In this document: one piece after another, positions 31,687 to 45,699 of the stretch
How the letters are laid out: each line of letters begins with the position of its first letter
Position numbering within the stretch: position 1 is the first letter of the stretch
Source: Himantopus leucocephalus
Taxonomy: Eukaryota > Chordata > Aves > Charadriiformes > Recurvirostridae
DNA: 64,000 bases
NCBI GenBank assembly: GCA_003993805.1
Contig: RSEF01000001.1
Span: forward strand, 144,484,565-144,548,564
Reading direction: 5' to 3'
The notes under the pieces: generated by a model
Told to the model about the DNA's origin: nothing
Database searches by the model: none
The model's input: the letters and a program-made list of their open reading frames with translations, nothing else
Translations under genes and position numbers: made by a program

Positions 31687-34600
31687 ACTAAAAAAAGTTC
31701 AGTCTAAAATGGTGCAATTCCGTCATCCTCCCAGCAATGGAGGATACAGAGAGACTCTTTGGTTGCTGCCTGTTTGCCGGGGCACCTGTGGAGGGGGCTC
31801 TGGGCAACCCCACCAGAGCTGCCAGAGCCCTGTGCTCACAAAACATTCAGGGGATCATCTGAGTGTCCTGCTATGTCATTGCCACGCTGAGAAGATGGCA
31901 GAGGGCTCTTCATGAGTGGGCTCAGCTGCATCTGCAAGGAGGGCATCTGGGATTAGTGGGCCATGTGAGCTCAGCCAGAGGTCAGGCAGTGTGCAAAAGC
32001 ACAAACGTGAGGTACCGCCACGCCAGTGGCTACTGAGAGTTAGAGGGTGCTTAGGCTCACTCACCTCAGAGGAGGGTGGCTGTGGCAGTGCGCGCAGGCA
32101 CGTTTATGTGTGTGCATAGACCTGGCATTGTGCATATGTGTTGTTATTCTCATATACAGAGGTTGTAATGGCCTAACTGTCAGATCCATCTTCCATGAAG
32201 AATCGTGCATGTACAGATCCACGTGGAAAAAACCAGGCTTGCTATGGTATGATGTGAATTGGAGGTTCTGGCTCAGAAGTTACACATATGCATATATGTG
32301 CCTGTAAGTACATATATTTGTATGCATGTGTGTGTCTGTATATTTTACGCATATATGCTGTATTATTATTATAGCTAGATAATTCTCATCCCATTACTTT
32401 TATTGCTATATTTGTTAATTTATCATGTATCCTCAAGAGACTTTATTAACATTGGCAGGATAAGCCTAACGGCTGTTGTGGTGTCTAGACAAAAGGAATT
32501 AAAGACACAGCAGAAATACTTACTCAATATTTCCCTTCTGTGGGAAGTTTCTGTCTCACTCTTACAAGCCTTTTAATATAACTTTATTAAGGATTTAATG
32601 TAATAACCAATGCGTGCTGTAATGGAATAAGTGTAAGCATTTGACGTGTATTTACAGTTGGCTGGGCAGACTCTCCCTGCCTAATATCAAAGGCGATTTA
32701 ACGTTGTGGGTTTGAAATTAAACCATGAATGTGAAATCTCTAGGACCGTCATTGCAAATGAAAAAAACCCACATCAGTTAGACTGGTACTGTGGAAATCC
32801 TGCAGTATTTTGAAAAGAAGAGAAGGTAAACCTGCTATTTGAACAGCAGCAGACAGAAAAAGGAAAAAGCAAAAACTTCCGGTATCTCTGTGTGGGAAGC
32901 ATAATCCAGGGAAGACCCAGGAATGTGCAGATTCTAGGTCAGAGAGGACCATTATGATAAAAATCTTGTTTGAATTCCTACCAAACCACCAGACAAAACA
33001 TGCTGCTGCATCCTCCTGCCATAATTGCTGCAACAAGAGAATTAATGGGAGGAGGTGCTGACAGCTCTCTTTCCAAACTTATGTCTTAATTTTTCTTCTC
33101 TCACATCTTCCAAGTTATTTACATTGAAGTGTCTTCTACAAAGAGGATCTAAGATTTGTGAATGAAGGCCAGATAAGCCAGAAGATTGTCATGATAAAAG
33201 GTCAGGAGAAAGAGGAATGGAAGATAAAAGGGCAGTTCAGACAGAAGAGGAAGGATCTGATAGAGTGAGGAAGTCCAAAAGAATGTGAGATGGAAAAGGG
33301 ATACTTCAGAAGAAAAAGAGGTTTTGAAAAATTTCCATACTTATGAAGATGGAGCTGAGTGAAACTGGTCTGAGTCTCCAACAAATAACTTTGTCAAAAT
33401 ATTCACTCTTGGTTCAGACTAACTCGTTTCTCCTGCCTGGGGCTGTGCAGGAGGTGTTTTGGTAGAACAACCTAATTAAAATTAAAGACAGAATCCAAGA
33501 AAAGCCCCACACATTTCCAGCAAGATCTCTTCCCTGCTATTGCCATCCCTTCCCTTCTTTCTGGAGCAAAGCCATCTGCTTCTTCTCTTTCCTTTCACTG
33601 TCCATCCCAGCTTGGAAGGTCCCACACCACATTGTGGGAGGCTTCAGTCTCTTCTGTGTCATTGCCTGGCTCTGTGCCTACATGCTGATGGTCTTTTTGG
33701 CAATGTCCTGTTGCTCCCACCCCATACATTCCTCTGCTACCACCATTGGCAGATGGGCCTCGCCTGTTATTCTAAAAATGCTGCACCTTCCTCTACTGAT
33801 TGGTTACATACCTTAAAATGTGAGGAAAATAAAGGAAAAATAAATGTTGCTTGGCTTTGGAGATCCACTCATCTCTGTCTTTTCCAGCAGAGAAAAGAAT
33901 GTAGTCAAAACCAGAAAGAAGAGGGATTTAGGTGACTAAATACCAAAGCTTTATTGTCCAGATCTTTTGATATAGAAAACATAAAGTAAAGGAATGATAT
34001 ATAACTAATGAAAAGAAACAGAGAAGAAAAGAATGAAACAGAAGTAGAGAGCTTGGAGAAAGGTATCTGGTTTACAAACACTGTATTGTTAAAAAGTTTA
34101 AAGATGCTTTTTGTTCTGAAAGCTAGGAATACTTTTCCCCAAAATATAAAACCAAGACACAGATTATGAAAAGTCTTTCCCCTGACCTTACTCGAAAACA
34201 CAGTTGATGAGCGGTTTAGAGGCTGCTTGACAGCCTGGAGCATGGAGCTTAAAATGATCTATCTTTTCTGGACTTGATTTTGAGGTTGGAAACTACATTG
34301 TCGTGTTAGCAAACCGCAGAACACATGTAATCCAAAACAAAGCCACTAACCAAATTACAAATGCAACTAAATACAGGATTGTTCACAATGCGTATGTATA
34401 CTGGGGTAAACTGTACCCAAAGTCTTTATCAAAGACACTAAATTCTCCACGATTCTTGAGAAAGACATGCACGTGTCAATATATATTTGTTACACACACG
34501 TTTTTAAATGCATGAAATGAGGAAAAGAAAAGAATGCAAAAGTAAATAGAGATGTCTGGATGTGTTCATAGCCAATTGATTTAAATTTAATTATCATATT

Positions 34601-37170
34601 TCCTGCCTGATTCTTGCACCAATGTTGAAAACTGCTGTAATGGGAAAGCTGTGGTAAATTTTGAGAGCCTGAGATAATAACACAGATAAAAGCTTCCACT
34701 AACTCTTTCTCATGTGGTCATCTTAGTTGTACAGGTACGTTTTTCAGAGGAATTGTTTCAAGATGTCTGCAGACTCAAGAAGGCAAAATATAATCTATTT
34801 GATTGGAGGTATTATATTCATGATTACAAACAATAAATACCTTTGTAAAGGTGGCTACTTGGGTCATTGCAAGACCAACTACCTCCATGGAGCACTTTTC
34901 ATGTAAAATCAACTGAAAGTGAGGACTCTTGGGAGGACTAGAAAGAAAAGGTTTGATTCTTAAGAAGAATTCTGAGTAAATAACTGTTCTTGAGTGATGA
35001 GGTAGTAAGTGTCTCCCTCTACCCTAAAAAAGGTTAAAAATTCAGAAAAAAAAAATATGGGTCTATAATAAATCATTCGTAACTAGAATAAATTAACTGT
35101 ATTCTTATTCTGTATTTTCCTCTTCTGGCAAGTGCTCTAGAAAACCAGTATGGTCTTCGCATCATTCTTGGATGATGGCCAAATGAAAAACGTAGGTAAA
35201 CCTAAAAACAGAATAGCCGATATGATCTTCAGACAGAGGCCAGAGGCACCTGTGTATAGCTGTCCTTTGCCCCGTTCTCTGAGAAAATCGATACAACCTT
35301 CCCTAGCATCTGAACACTTCAGGTTTTGCCTACTAACATACTTCTGCTTTACAGATTGTTTTGTTCTTGGCTTTCTTAGCCAAAGTGAAGTCTGGAATTT
35401 TCCTGGACTGCTCCAACCCTGAAAAAGTGCTATTAAAAGATTTAGTACAGTTAAGGGACAAGTAAGTTAGTGTTAAATATGTAGTGAAGTCAGCTAAAAC
35501 TCTGCTAACATTTCCTACAGGTTTTAAGTAACATTTAAGAATCTTTTCTCTCTGCTTTTGAATTTAGGTTCCCAAGGCAACTCCTTGGTGTAATACTGAG
35601 GGTATCCAAAAGATGATTCTTCCAACAGTCTAGCTTACTCTGCAAGAAACAACCTCCGTCTCAGTTTCCAGGGGTATTCTGAGAAATGAGAAGTGTGTAT
35701 AGGACTGAAATAAGTATTCCTGTTTAGACTCTGCATAAAGCACTCTAATACCTGAAACTTAAAGAGTACTAAAAGTACTGGGTTTTATTGACTGATTCAG
35801 TTTCTTGGTAGAAGTGGGGGTAGGTGGCATCCTGTCTCTGTTTTCCTGGAAAGCAGAATGCAAGGACCGTCTCCAGTGTGCTGTTTACACATAACTCTAC
35901 TTGGCAGAGGTTTGCTTCACTCAGCATCTGAGCAGCAACTGATGACCACTCTGTTATCAGCACTGTTTAACACAACAGTTGCCTTCTAAGAAAGCTCAGT
36001 TACCCGCTTTTTCCTGTTCCAAGTGAACAATAATGAGATCAATTAGCAATGTTTATGTAAGCAAAATTTTGAATTCAGATAGGCAATTTACATTCAATTA
36101 GTCTCTGTTTCAACCTGTGCAATTCAGAACTGTTGTCTGATCAGCGGGTCTCCCCAAAGATAGCTGTGTTCCTGTTGTTGGTACGTCTGTTCCTGATTGT
36201 ATCACCTGCCAGCTCAACCCGCGCTGGTTGTTTCCCCTCGTAGATTTCAGGAGCAGCAGCAGCTCTGTGCTTGTTATCTCTCACACTTTTGGGACATGAA
36301 GAAGATGCCTATGACTCCATAGTTTGCATGTAGCTACATGTCACGGTACAGCTGCTGTTTGCAACCATTTTTCCATCGGAGGGGGTTTGTTTTGTTTTAT
36401 CTGTCTTCTAAACACCAGGCAGTCCGACTCAGACATCAGCCTCTGATGGTGCTCTGTTATAAAGAGTTCAGCAAATAACTCAAACTTTGCTCCCTTTTCC
36501 CCCTGACGATACACAGGAATGTCTCTGTAACCTGTGGATACAGAGGTTATTTTATCAATTACAAGTGTCTGGATTGTAAATTGAACATAAAACTGATAGA
36601 AAATTGGTGCTGTGTGGCACATTAGACAAGTTATGTGACGTGTGCCCTGTCAGGGCCATACACCGTTTTGATTTTCAGTTCTCAATTGAACTAGTTTTCT
36701 AAAGGTGACAGACTATGCTGTCTTGGTGTCATTCTGTCATTTAATACTGCTAAATATGCATCAGTGTCCTGAGCTCCTTTACCTGATTCCTCCCTTCTTT
36801 TAACATACCACAAGCTGTTCACAACATCACTGCTCATATGAAACCTAACATGCAGATATATGGTTATAAATATATATGTACACATAAAATTGACCATTCT
36901 TAGCTATGCTTTTTTTCAAAAACACCGTTGTGGATGTTTTAATATTACAGCAATGAGTCATCACCACTCTGGTGCTTTTAAATGCAATTCCAGCTAGCAC
37001 TGACTGTTCCTTCTCTGACATGGGTCTGTGAAGATCGTGTTCTAGCTTCTTGTTCTGCTAATGTGCTGTATTACTTGCTACTCTGTCTCGTCCTCAGCAG
37101 TAGCTCTGGCACTCACAGTCTACATTTCCTCGGGCAAGGTTTTTTTTTTCATTGCTGGCTTTTTAAAACT
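31687..37170. other. gene-free stretch
   Basis: No supported gene. A short splice-bounded open block at 35141-35191 and a 93-codon minus frame at 36341-36622 were noted but do not connect with others. Base composition is ordinary for AT-rich avian intergenic DNA. Confidence 0.55.
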
Positions 37171-37186
37171 GATTATGAGGTGTCAT

Positions 37187-37295
37187 ATAGTCAAGATCCA
37201 AAATGTGCTTTATTCTATATGTTTATCAATGCCCTGAAGGGCGTTTCTATAAACTCCAGTTTTCTAACACTGACACTGTGCTCAGTTTGCAGACA
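37187..37295 (+). mobile_element. possible degenerate CR1 reverse-transcriptase fragment
   Basis: MFINALKG followed by CTCAGTTTGCAGAC at the right distance recalls the CR1 order FINDLDEG...KFADDT. Heavily decayed, so the assignment is tentative. Confidence 0.3.
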
Positions 37296-40200
37296 TCTGT
37301 AATTGAAAAAAAAAATTCATCTGTAACTATGGGATACAGAGACTGTGTTTATTTTTAGGGGAAGAAAGGTGCATGAGGTTGAGGTATTAATCTCTATGGA
37401 ATGCATTTTATGTGCATGACACCCACTAGCCTTCCATAAGTAATAGACTTTTTATATGCATGAATTATGTTTCAAGTTGTCTGTTCTTGTATAAACCACT
37501 GGAATTCATTATTATAGTTTCTCTCATATCATCTGTCAACTTTAGCAAGACCCCTAAGTTTCTCAAGCACATTTACCTTATATTTATCCTTTACTCAGTA
37601 GTCATCATTGCGTACCAGTACTTCCAAGCTTCTTGTTCAGGTAGCTTAACTAGGCAAATATTTCCCTATAAACAGCTAATTCCATTACAAAAGATCATCT
37701 ATTTATCTTCTCTTCAAACTGCTTTCTGATTTTATTTTAAAATAAAAATATTCAAATAAAAAGATGCCAAGGGTTGGGACTTTCAGATAGTAAGTAATTG
37801 TGAAAGTTGGAAACACTCTGGAATAAGAAGTTTGTAGTACATCATCCTTCTATATTCCCCAACCTGTGATTTCAGTCGTTTCTGTTTTAGTCTTTACCAA
37901 CTCCTTAATTCTGTAGGGAAGTGAAATATTCCCTGACAAATTTTGTTTTTCTGAAAGCAAACTGTTGCTATAGCAATATCTGTTGTGTCAAATTTAACTA
38001 CAATGGAGGCTAAAGGAGAGCAAGATATTTTAGAACATAAATCATCCCTGTAAAATCACTGAACATGCTGTTTAATAAAAAAAAAAAAGGAGGCTGGAAT
38101 TATAATTAATTGGAAACTTTCCTTTTACTGAAAACCCTCTTGCTTTAGTGGACTCTACCAGCTCATATTTTCTATTTAAAAATATTTGCATCTCTCTTCC
38201 AGGGTCAAAGTATGTATATTTTCTTTAACTGTGTTCTTACATATGTGTAACTTAGCAGGTGAGGTTGGCCTTTGAGTACACAAGGAAGCCACTCGCCTAG
38301 GTTTGTCTTGCCTAGGTCATTTCTTCTGGATAATCTGGGACAGCTGCCCTGCATGGGAGTGCTAATGGAAGGGAAAGAAATGTGCTAGTCTGAAGGTGGC
38401 ACTCAGTTCCCACCTGGTAGTTGGGCACTCCTGCTTAGGCAGCAGTTCCCATTGTCCCATAACCCTGATAGAAAGTCCCCTGATATCAGTGGAATGCTGG
38501 GGAGAGAGAGGGATTGGCCAATACATGTGAGTTAGTTGTTTTACTCTCCACAAAGACATTTGACTAGGTGAAAACAAATCCATTTGCAGAAAAAAACATT
38601 ATTTCTTTTGTGACTGGATACAGCATTGCAAATGTTTGCCTTCATCTGGTATCCCAGCCTACAGCTGCCCCCTGGCCTGATGGGAGCCTCCTGACTCCAC
38701 CTCCCAACCCACTGGCTAAGTCACGCTGGCACTGGATTGAAATATTCACACCACTTGAAAACATCCACATACAGGTCCATATAAACTACATAATGGACCG
38801 TGGCCACTGAACATCCTCAGGCTAGCAGCAACCCAATTGTCTTTAGGATGAAAGGGAGTATTGTGTCAATGTGGTCTCTGCTTAGGTTAATTAACTGTGC
38901 TAAGAAGTAGGGCTAATTTAGCTCAGGGGCAGTACATTAGAACTGCTGGGAGCGAGTTTTGAGGTTTTTGCTCCATACTATGGCACAGCTTAGACATCAC
39001 CCTTCAGTCCCGAAGACTGTGTAGTGATGTGCAGTGACACCATGAATTAATGGGTCAAGTACACCTTCACCTCCCTCAGTCTCAGAGCTGGATTTTGTAA
39101 CGATTATATTAAATGATACTCCACAAAAAAGCACTCTCTGTGCCAGGAGCAAGGTGTTACTCAGCATCGTGGCAGACTCTAGCAAGGCTGAAGAGTTGTT
39201 TTCCTCACTTTTCATTCCCAACAAAGAAGTTAAGGAGAGTGCAAGTGATGTCCATCTTCTAGAGGAGCTGGCTGAAGTCTGTATGTTGGTCCATCTCTCT
39301 AGGGCAGTGTATCCATAAGAAGGACTCTAAGAAAATTTAGATTGAAGAATTAGACATCAAATTCAAAACAAACTGTATTTTTAGTTTTCATAGTCCTAAT
39401 ATTAATATAATGAATGACAAATATTAAAATTTTTTTCTTGAACTGGTAGCCTAACTTAAGTACAGTCCACCATCAAAAATAAGTGACTACTTCCCACCCT
39501 TGTATAGCACAGGAAATAACTGAAGCTGCTATAAAGGTGCCACACAGCGTCATAAGGATGACACAGTGAGGTAAGTCTTTACTTTAATGACAACAGTAAA
39601 TATTTATCCAACTATAAAAGACAAAGTCGTGAACATCTTAACTATTTGGGAAGTAAAAATTCTTTTTAAATACATTACCTCAAATATGACCTTTGTTTCA
39701 ACTGGTAGCTGAAAATATATTTTGTATCATCTAAGGGGTGCCTACTTTACACATTTAAAACACAAAAGAAGTTATGGATAGCCTGTCAGCATTATAGAGT
39801 CACTAACCAATCCAGGAATATATTTTATGTAATTCTTATAACAAAATGGCTAAACATATTTGAATACAGCAACACACATTTGAGTAGAGAAGTTTAATGA
39901 TCAAGTAAAAATAGGCAGCTTTCACAAAGATTCTACTCCTTTTGCTAAGACCCATCAATCACTGAACTCTCCCTCACTTGAACGTTGTTCTGCTGTCAGC
40001 TTGCACGCCCCATAGAGTAGACCATGGCTAGAAGGCACCGCTGTGGTCCCTCCTCCTCTCCCAGGACAGGGTCAGCTATTCTTAAACTATTTCTAAGGGA
40101 ATACTTTGAATGTATTTGTTAACAATGGAAATTTTTATATGCCATGTGTGAGCATGGAGTTCTTATTTCCAGTCCCATTCTTAGTTTACCAAATAATTTT

Positions 40201-40680
40201 TTCCACAAGCTCATACTATTCTGTGTGTTTTTCACATAAATAGAGTTAAAATAGAGTTGCCAAGGAAGCAAGTAATGACTATAGTTAAAACAGCCTGAAG
40301 TGCTTATTAGTGTTCAACTCAGGTGCTGGAGTGGGCAAAGCCTTGTTCAGGAGAATTTTTCTTGCCTGAATCCCAAACTGGATTGCTTAAACGCAGCTGT
40401 TCTCGTGGTGTGCCAGAAATGGTGGCTGTCCTTGGGGAATCTCACACCAAATTGTGTAGATCCAGATGGATAATGCTAAACAGAGCTCATACAGTTAAAA
40501 GAAGAATGTATTGTTTGAATAAAACCCACCATTTTGATTAATGTGCTCAAGCACATTCACAAAAATTGGAAAAATTAATGACTTCCTTAGAAACATCTGT
40601 GGTTTTCTTACAAACTGGAAATTTGTAACACATACCAATATTTTGAAGATATCTGGCAAAATACTTTGTGTGTCTTTATG
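37296..40680. other. gene-free stretch
   Basis: No exon, RNA gene or recognised repeat on either strand. Confidence 0.55.
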
Positions 40681-40690
40681 CTTTACAATA

Positions 40691-40775
40691 TTTTTATTGT
40701 TATTTTTGTTATTATTGTTATTATTTTGTTATTGTTATTATTGTTATTTTTAATACGCTGTTATTTTTTACATTT
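40691..40775 (+). repeat. (TTATTG/ATT)n simple repeat
   Basis: Imperfect TTATTG, TTATT and TTTTGTTA units over about 85 bp. Confidence 0.9.
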
Positions 40776-40882
40776 TTTTCTTCTAAAACTATTCTAAGGA
40801 GTACAATCAGACACTAGCAACAGCACAACGCAACTGATTTTCTTAAAGGAAGGAAAATGGCTTGCAAAAAGCCTTCAGTCTC

Positions 40883-42060
40883 AAGATGGGTGTGCCCAGA
40901 CTCTGAGGGAGCCATATTGCCATGCAAGGGGAACCAGACCGAGTTCACAAGGAATCCTGTCTGAAGATGGAGTCCAAGCCTGATAGCCATACGGTGAGGC
41001 TCAGGTATTACTCCCTGGCCTTGGTTAGTCCCTTACCAGCACCTCAGACCCGGCATCGTGCATCTCAGCGGTGCCACGAAGCCCGAGTAAGGCCGCCCTG
41101 AGGACTCGGGGCGGGGGCAGAGACACAGCAACATGGGGAGGGAGGCCCCAAGGGGCCGGTATGGAAGAAGCCCTTGCTGCCATGCTCCCCAAAAGGCATG
41201 GGGTGGAGGCTGGGGTATCTGAGCAATCTGCAGGCCTCCTCCCGGCTTGTCCACAGCAGGAGCTGCTGACTGAGGCAGGACCTGGGCTGGCGGCAGGGTG
41301 GGACAGGCTGGCAGCCATGTTAGGTGATGGCTAGCTGTGCCCGCACCTCAGCGCTGGCAGCGGAACCACCATCGTCCTTTGCAGTGCCCTCTAGTTGCTC
41401 AGGAGAGAGATTTTTTACTTTTGTTCCACCAAGCACGGGGTCATCCCTTCTTCTCCATCAGAAGACAGGAAAAGGAGACCTAAATAAAGGAGCTGCTGCT
41501 GTTGGCTGCCACTGACCCCTGGAGTTTTCTGTATGATTGCTCAAAGGAGACCTTCATTTTCTTTCACAGCCATAGGGAAAGCAGCCATTTGCTGCCATGT
41601 TATGTCCGATTTACTCCAAGACCCTGGCTGTCTTACGCTGTAATGTGTTTCTTAGCATTCACAGTACTTTCAGCTATCCCCGTACTATATGTACCTTCCT
41701 CTCCCTTCCCATTGCCCAGCAAAGGTGGTTTCCCAGGAGACGACTTCGCAGTTGCTGCTCTTCCCAAGACTGAACATTTGTCCTCGCTTAGAGGAAGGGC
41801 AGATTATTTTTTTCCGTGTCCTTCTGCCGTGCCTTACTCTAGCTAACAAGAGGTAGGCGCCTGCCAGAGGCACGACTGCGGCATGGACGCCGTGCTGGCT
41901 GGCTGCCATTTTGTGCCAGGCGGCCGCGCTCTGGCTCTGTCCCTCCTGCCACCTCCCCGGCAGCCATTACCACCGGCGGGGTGGCGGGGGTGAGCCCTTG
42001 GCTGTCCCGGCCACCCCGTCTCTCGCTGGCGCGGCGTCTTTGTCTCCGAGTGTAAAATTA
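40883..42060. promoter_or_regulatory. CpG-rich island with CCATNTT cluster
   Basis: This segment is clearly richer in GC and CpG than the surrounding AT-rich DNA, most densely at 41870-42050 (about 20 CpG by eye in 200 bp, including GGCGGCCGCGC). Seven CCATNTT motifs, the core of YY1 sites, occur on both strands at 40883, 40912, 40964, 41130, 41315, 41595 and 41906. This fits a promoter or CpG island, but no first exon of a known gene was identified. Open frames here follow from the high GC. Confidence 0.45.
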
Positions 42061-43030
42061 ACTACCATCTCAGTGTGCTCGGGGCCCGCTTCAAAGCCCT
42101 TTGAAATTGATGGGGATTTTTCTACCCACTTCAAAGGGCCCTGGCTTATGGGTGTACAGCACAGGGCGCACCAGTTAATTTTTAAACTCTCATTACCTGG
42201 AAAACTTCTTGTAAAGTGTACCGGAGCGTAGGGCTGGGGACGAGCTTGCTGAAACACTTGACAAGGCACAGCTGAACAACTGGGATGAAGGATTTCTTTC
42301 TTTACTATTTATCTTTTTATGCCACGCACATGCCTTCTAACCATTCCTTGTGATCATTTACCTGTGTTTTCTGCTGTCCTGCACATTTAGTTCTTAGTTG
42401 TTCCCCTTCTGGCAGCCCACCCAGCAATGCGTGGGACCCAGTGAGGTTCTGGAGTACGCAGGACTTGCCTGAGCTGACCTTACATTTCTGAGCAGCCCAG
42501 AGGTTTAGAAACCCTTGCCGTGTTTGAGTCCAGCTTGTACCACCACTTGGGCGCCTCTGCAGGACAGACACTGTCTTGGCAGGGAGCTGGGCAGCCATCC
42601 ATCCCTGCCTTCTCTGGGGCATGGCCCCCAAGCCGTCCCCTCCACCACTGCTGGGGATGGTTACTGTCACAGGATTGTTACCAGCAGGACGAGGAGTTGT
42701 TGTTCAATGGTGTATAAAGGCTGCAATTATATTTGGCTCTGATTTGTGAGGTATATAAAGATATGGTGTGAGATTTTAAAAAAATAAGCAAACAAACAAA
42801 AAAACCCCAAAGAAAACATATTCCCTTTATTCACTTTCCCAGGAGAACTCCGTGTCTTTGATTCATCCAAAGTCCTCTCCATCACCCATTTTACATTCCA
42901 GTTCCAACAGAAACAAAATAAACCAAAACAAAATAAAATAAAGAATTTGGAAAGTAGTTTTAAAAGTAGTGAAGGTAAGCAAGGAAAATTTTATTTAAAG
43001 AGCAAGGAATAAATAAACATACCTCTGAAC
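42061..43030. other. gene-free stretch
   Basis: GC falls back to background after 42.7 kb. A-rich runs near 42780-42810 and 42910-42950. No gene seen. Confidence 0.55.
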
Positions 43031-43206
43031 TGAATTGTAGAGTAGTCTCCCAAAGGAAACAGTGGAAATCAAATTGCTTCAATAATTTAAAACTAGACTG
43101 GATAAAACACTTAATAATATATGGCAGAAAAGAATCCTGCCTTGGCAGGAGATGGAGTGGATGACTTAATAAGTCTTTTCCCTCTCTAGCCTGTTCTATT
43201 TTATGT
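43031..43206 (+). mobile_element. ancient L3/CR1 LINE 3' end
   Basis: The string of features TAGAGTAGTCTCCCAAAGGA, AACTAGACTGGATAAAAC, GAATCCTGCCTTGGCAGGAG and ATGGAGTGGATGACTTAAT is the order seen in amniote L3/CR1 3' ends. Diverged and lacking the young CR1 tail. Confidence 0.65.
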
Positions 43207-45699
43207 TTTATTACTGTAGATGACTCAATGTTAACAATGCTTAGTTTATTTTCTCACAACTGCTTGCCACAGGACAGTGTATGCCTGTGTCATTATACCT
43301 TATTAATTATCCCCAGTTACCAGAAAGGCACTGGAGGTGCTAAACAGTGTTTATGCATGAAATATTCTGTAAGCGTCTATGTTTTAAGGCTGTATATGTG
43401 GTAAGAATGGCAAAGCCGTCCATCAACTCCATAGATCATCCTAAGTTGCATCATCATAAGTTACAGCAAAACTCTTTGTGGAGTGTTTTCAAAAGCATTG
43501 AAATGTTTTTGTACTGCTAAAAATAAAGCCCACTTTGCCTTAATTACCACAGTGTAATGTTGCAGAGCTCTGTGACAGAGGGAAAAATACCTTCTGCATT
43601 GTTTCTGAAGTGGACCCTAGATAAAATACTATATTCACTTTAGAAATTTTTATAAATGACATTAAAAGCAACCAGCACCTATGGTTCTATCTTATTTCAC
43701 GATAAGGGGAGTTCACACCTCCCTATGTGAAACCCACTGAGAAGCATGTGGGCAGAGATATTCCATTACAGATTTAGGAAGTGTTTATTGGACATTGGGT
43801 AAGTCAGAAGGTAAATTAATGGGGGAAGACCAGACAAAAACCAAGAATTACACAACTATGACTACACTGATCATATAATCTGTTTTATTAAGAAAACAGA
43901 CAAACACTGACCAGATAATCAGAAATCTTTTAAATATAGGAGAGCTTTCCTTGGTTCAGGAGAATGGGGTGCTCGACTAGAAGAACTCTAAGAGCATTAC
44001 AGGAGAGAAGAGAAAATGACTCAGTTTAGAGAGAAGGAGGGAGGACATGCAATATAAAAGTCTCTAAATATAGAAAAGAAAAATTTTATAGTGTTTTCTA
44101 CGCTTTTCTTCCATGTAAGAGCAATAGACTTGCAGAAAGGGAAGCTTAAGTTAGATACACGGAGACTCTTGCTATTAGTAAGAATACTGAAGAACTGGGA
44201 TATTTTGCTTGGATAGTATGAAATACTTCAATGGATGTCAGACAGATATCCATTTAGAATGATTTAGGTGCATTTAATATTACGTCAGGCCAAAGTACAC
44301 TAGTTGATTTCTTTATGTTCCTTTCAGCCCTGCTGTTTATGAATTGGTGAATCAAAGGAAAAGGCATGTGTGGAGAGAAAAATCCTGAGAGGATACTGAC
44401 AAAAGGGCTTATGAGACCGGCATTGAAAAGACACGTGTGCAAACACTTATAATATTATATAATTTGTACATTTGTCATGCTACCTGAAAAAGAAAGAAAT
44501 TGGCATTTTGGAACCATTACAAAATTTTTCAGTTGTCATGCTGGCATTGTAATCCAGAGCACCTACCAGACAGGGGTGCCAGAAAGGTGCATTTACAGAG
44601 ATACTGAGAAGTCTGTGGTAGTCCTAGCCTGAGGACCTAGGTGCTCCTGGAGTGGGTAATTTTATTTCCATGAAGGGGTAACAGGCAGGGCTATGCTTAG
44701 TAGAGGAATGAAGATGCCAGCACAGAAGAGGTGTTGTTACCTTCCTGGTTTTGGCCTGTTGAAAGGAATACTTTCCCAATATTACCCATGCTGTCTTCTT
44801 TGCAACACTAGGAAAAGTTTTTGTCAGTGTTTTTGGACTGTGTTAATGTATATTGGCCTGTGGCAGTGGGCACATTCCACATACAAACAGTCTAAACCAT
44901 TCCATTTTAATATCTGGGTTACCACGGAGAAAAGTCCTCTTAGCCTCTCGGTTATTTCTGCTCCATAAACCTTGGATATAGCTTTAGGCTATCTGAGTTT
45001 CACATCTACAAATGCCTGAAACAGGCTGAAAAGAATCAGTACCAGATATCTCAAGGGTCTCTCTCTCATTCATCCGTATTTTCAGAAGATCCAAATGGAA
45101 ATGTAATACCACCTGCGACTGAGAAGCAAAATACTAGCTATATCTTCAGATAATAAGTCTGATTTTGCCATTACTAAAAGCTATTTGGAGTTTCTTTTTA
45201 AAGTTTATATGCCATTTTGATAATAATCAACATAAAGTGGTATCTGTTGTGGTGAGAACATGGGCTTTTGGGTTTTGTTTTTTACTCTTTCCTTATGTAC
45301 TGAAAAATTTGCTCTTTTTTTTTTCCTTACATGGGATTTATGTCTTCTCTTGCTTTATTGCTCTCCTTTAAGTTCCCTGTGTTCTCTCAGTGGAAAGAAT
45401 ACCATAAATAACTGAACACAAGCTGTTCCCTCATCAGAACTGCCACACTTTACCAATACCAACAAGCATCATTTCCATAGTGATGAACTCCATAAAACAA
45501 AGCAGAAAAACCCCCAGAATGCTGTCCATTCCCCACTGTGCCAAAAGTCTTTAGGACATTGTTCCTTGCAGGTCTGCTAGTATTTTTTCAACAGCTGCTT
45601 TCACTAGTCAAGGGTGAGATATTTGGAGAGTTCCTTGGGCAAAATAAAACATTTGGTGGCACAAACAACTTGGAACTGTGTCACTCTTATTTTACAGAT
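43207..45699. other. gene-free stretch
   Basis: No supported gene or known repeat. Confidence 0.55.

Noticed and set aside
35141..35191. + strand block between CTCTAG and GTAAAC reading TSMVFASFLDDGQMKNV
   Set aside because: Joined to the next acceptor-bounded block (35569 onward) it meets an in-frame stop; isolated short match.
36341..36622. 93-codon minus-strand frame
   Set aside because: No splice or promoter context and no recognised motif.
41025..42269. Several 70-115 codon frames on both strands
   Set aside because: They overlap each other in the CpG-rich patch and have low-complexity Ala/Pro/Gly content expected from composition.
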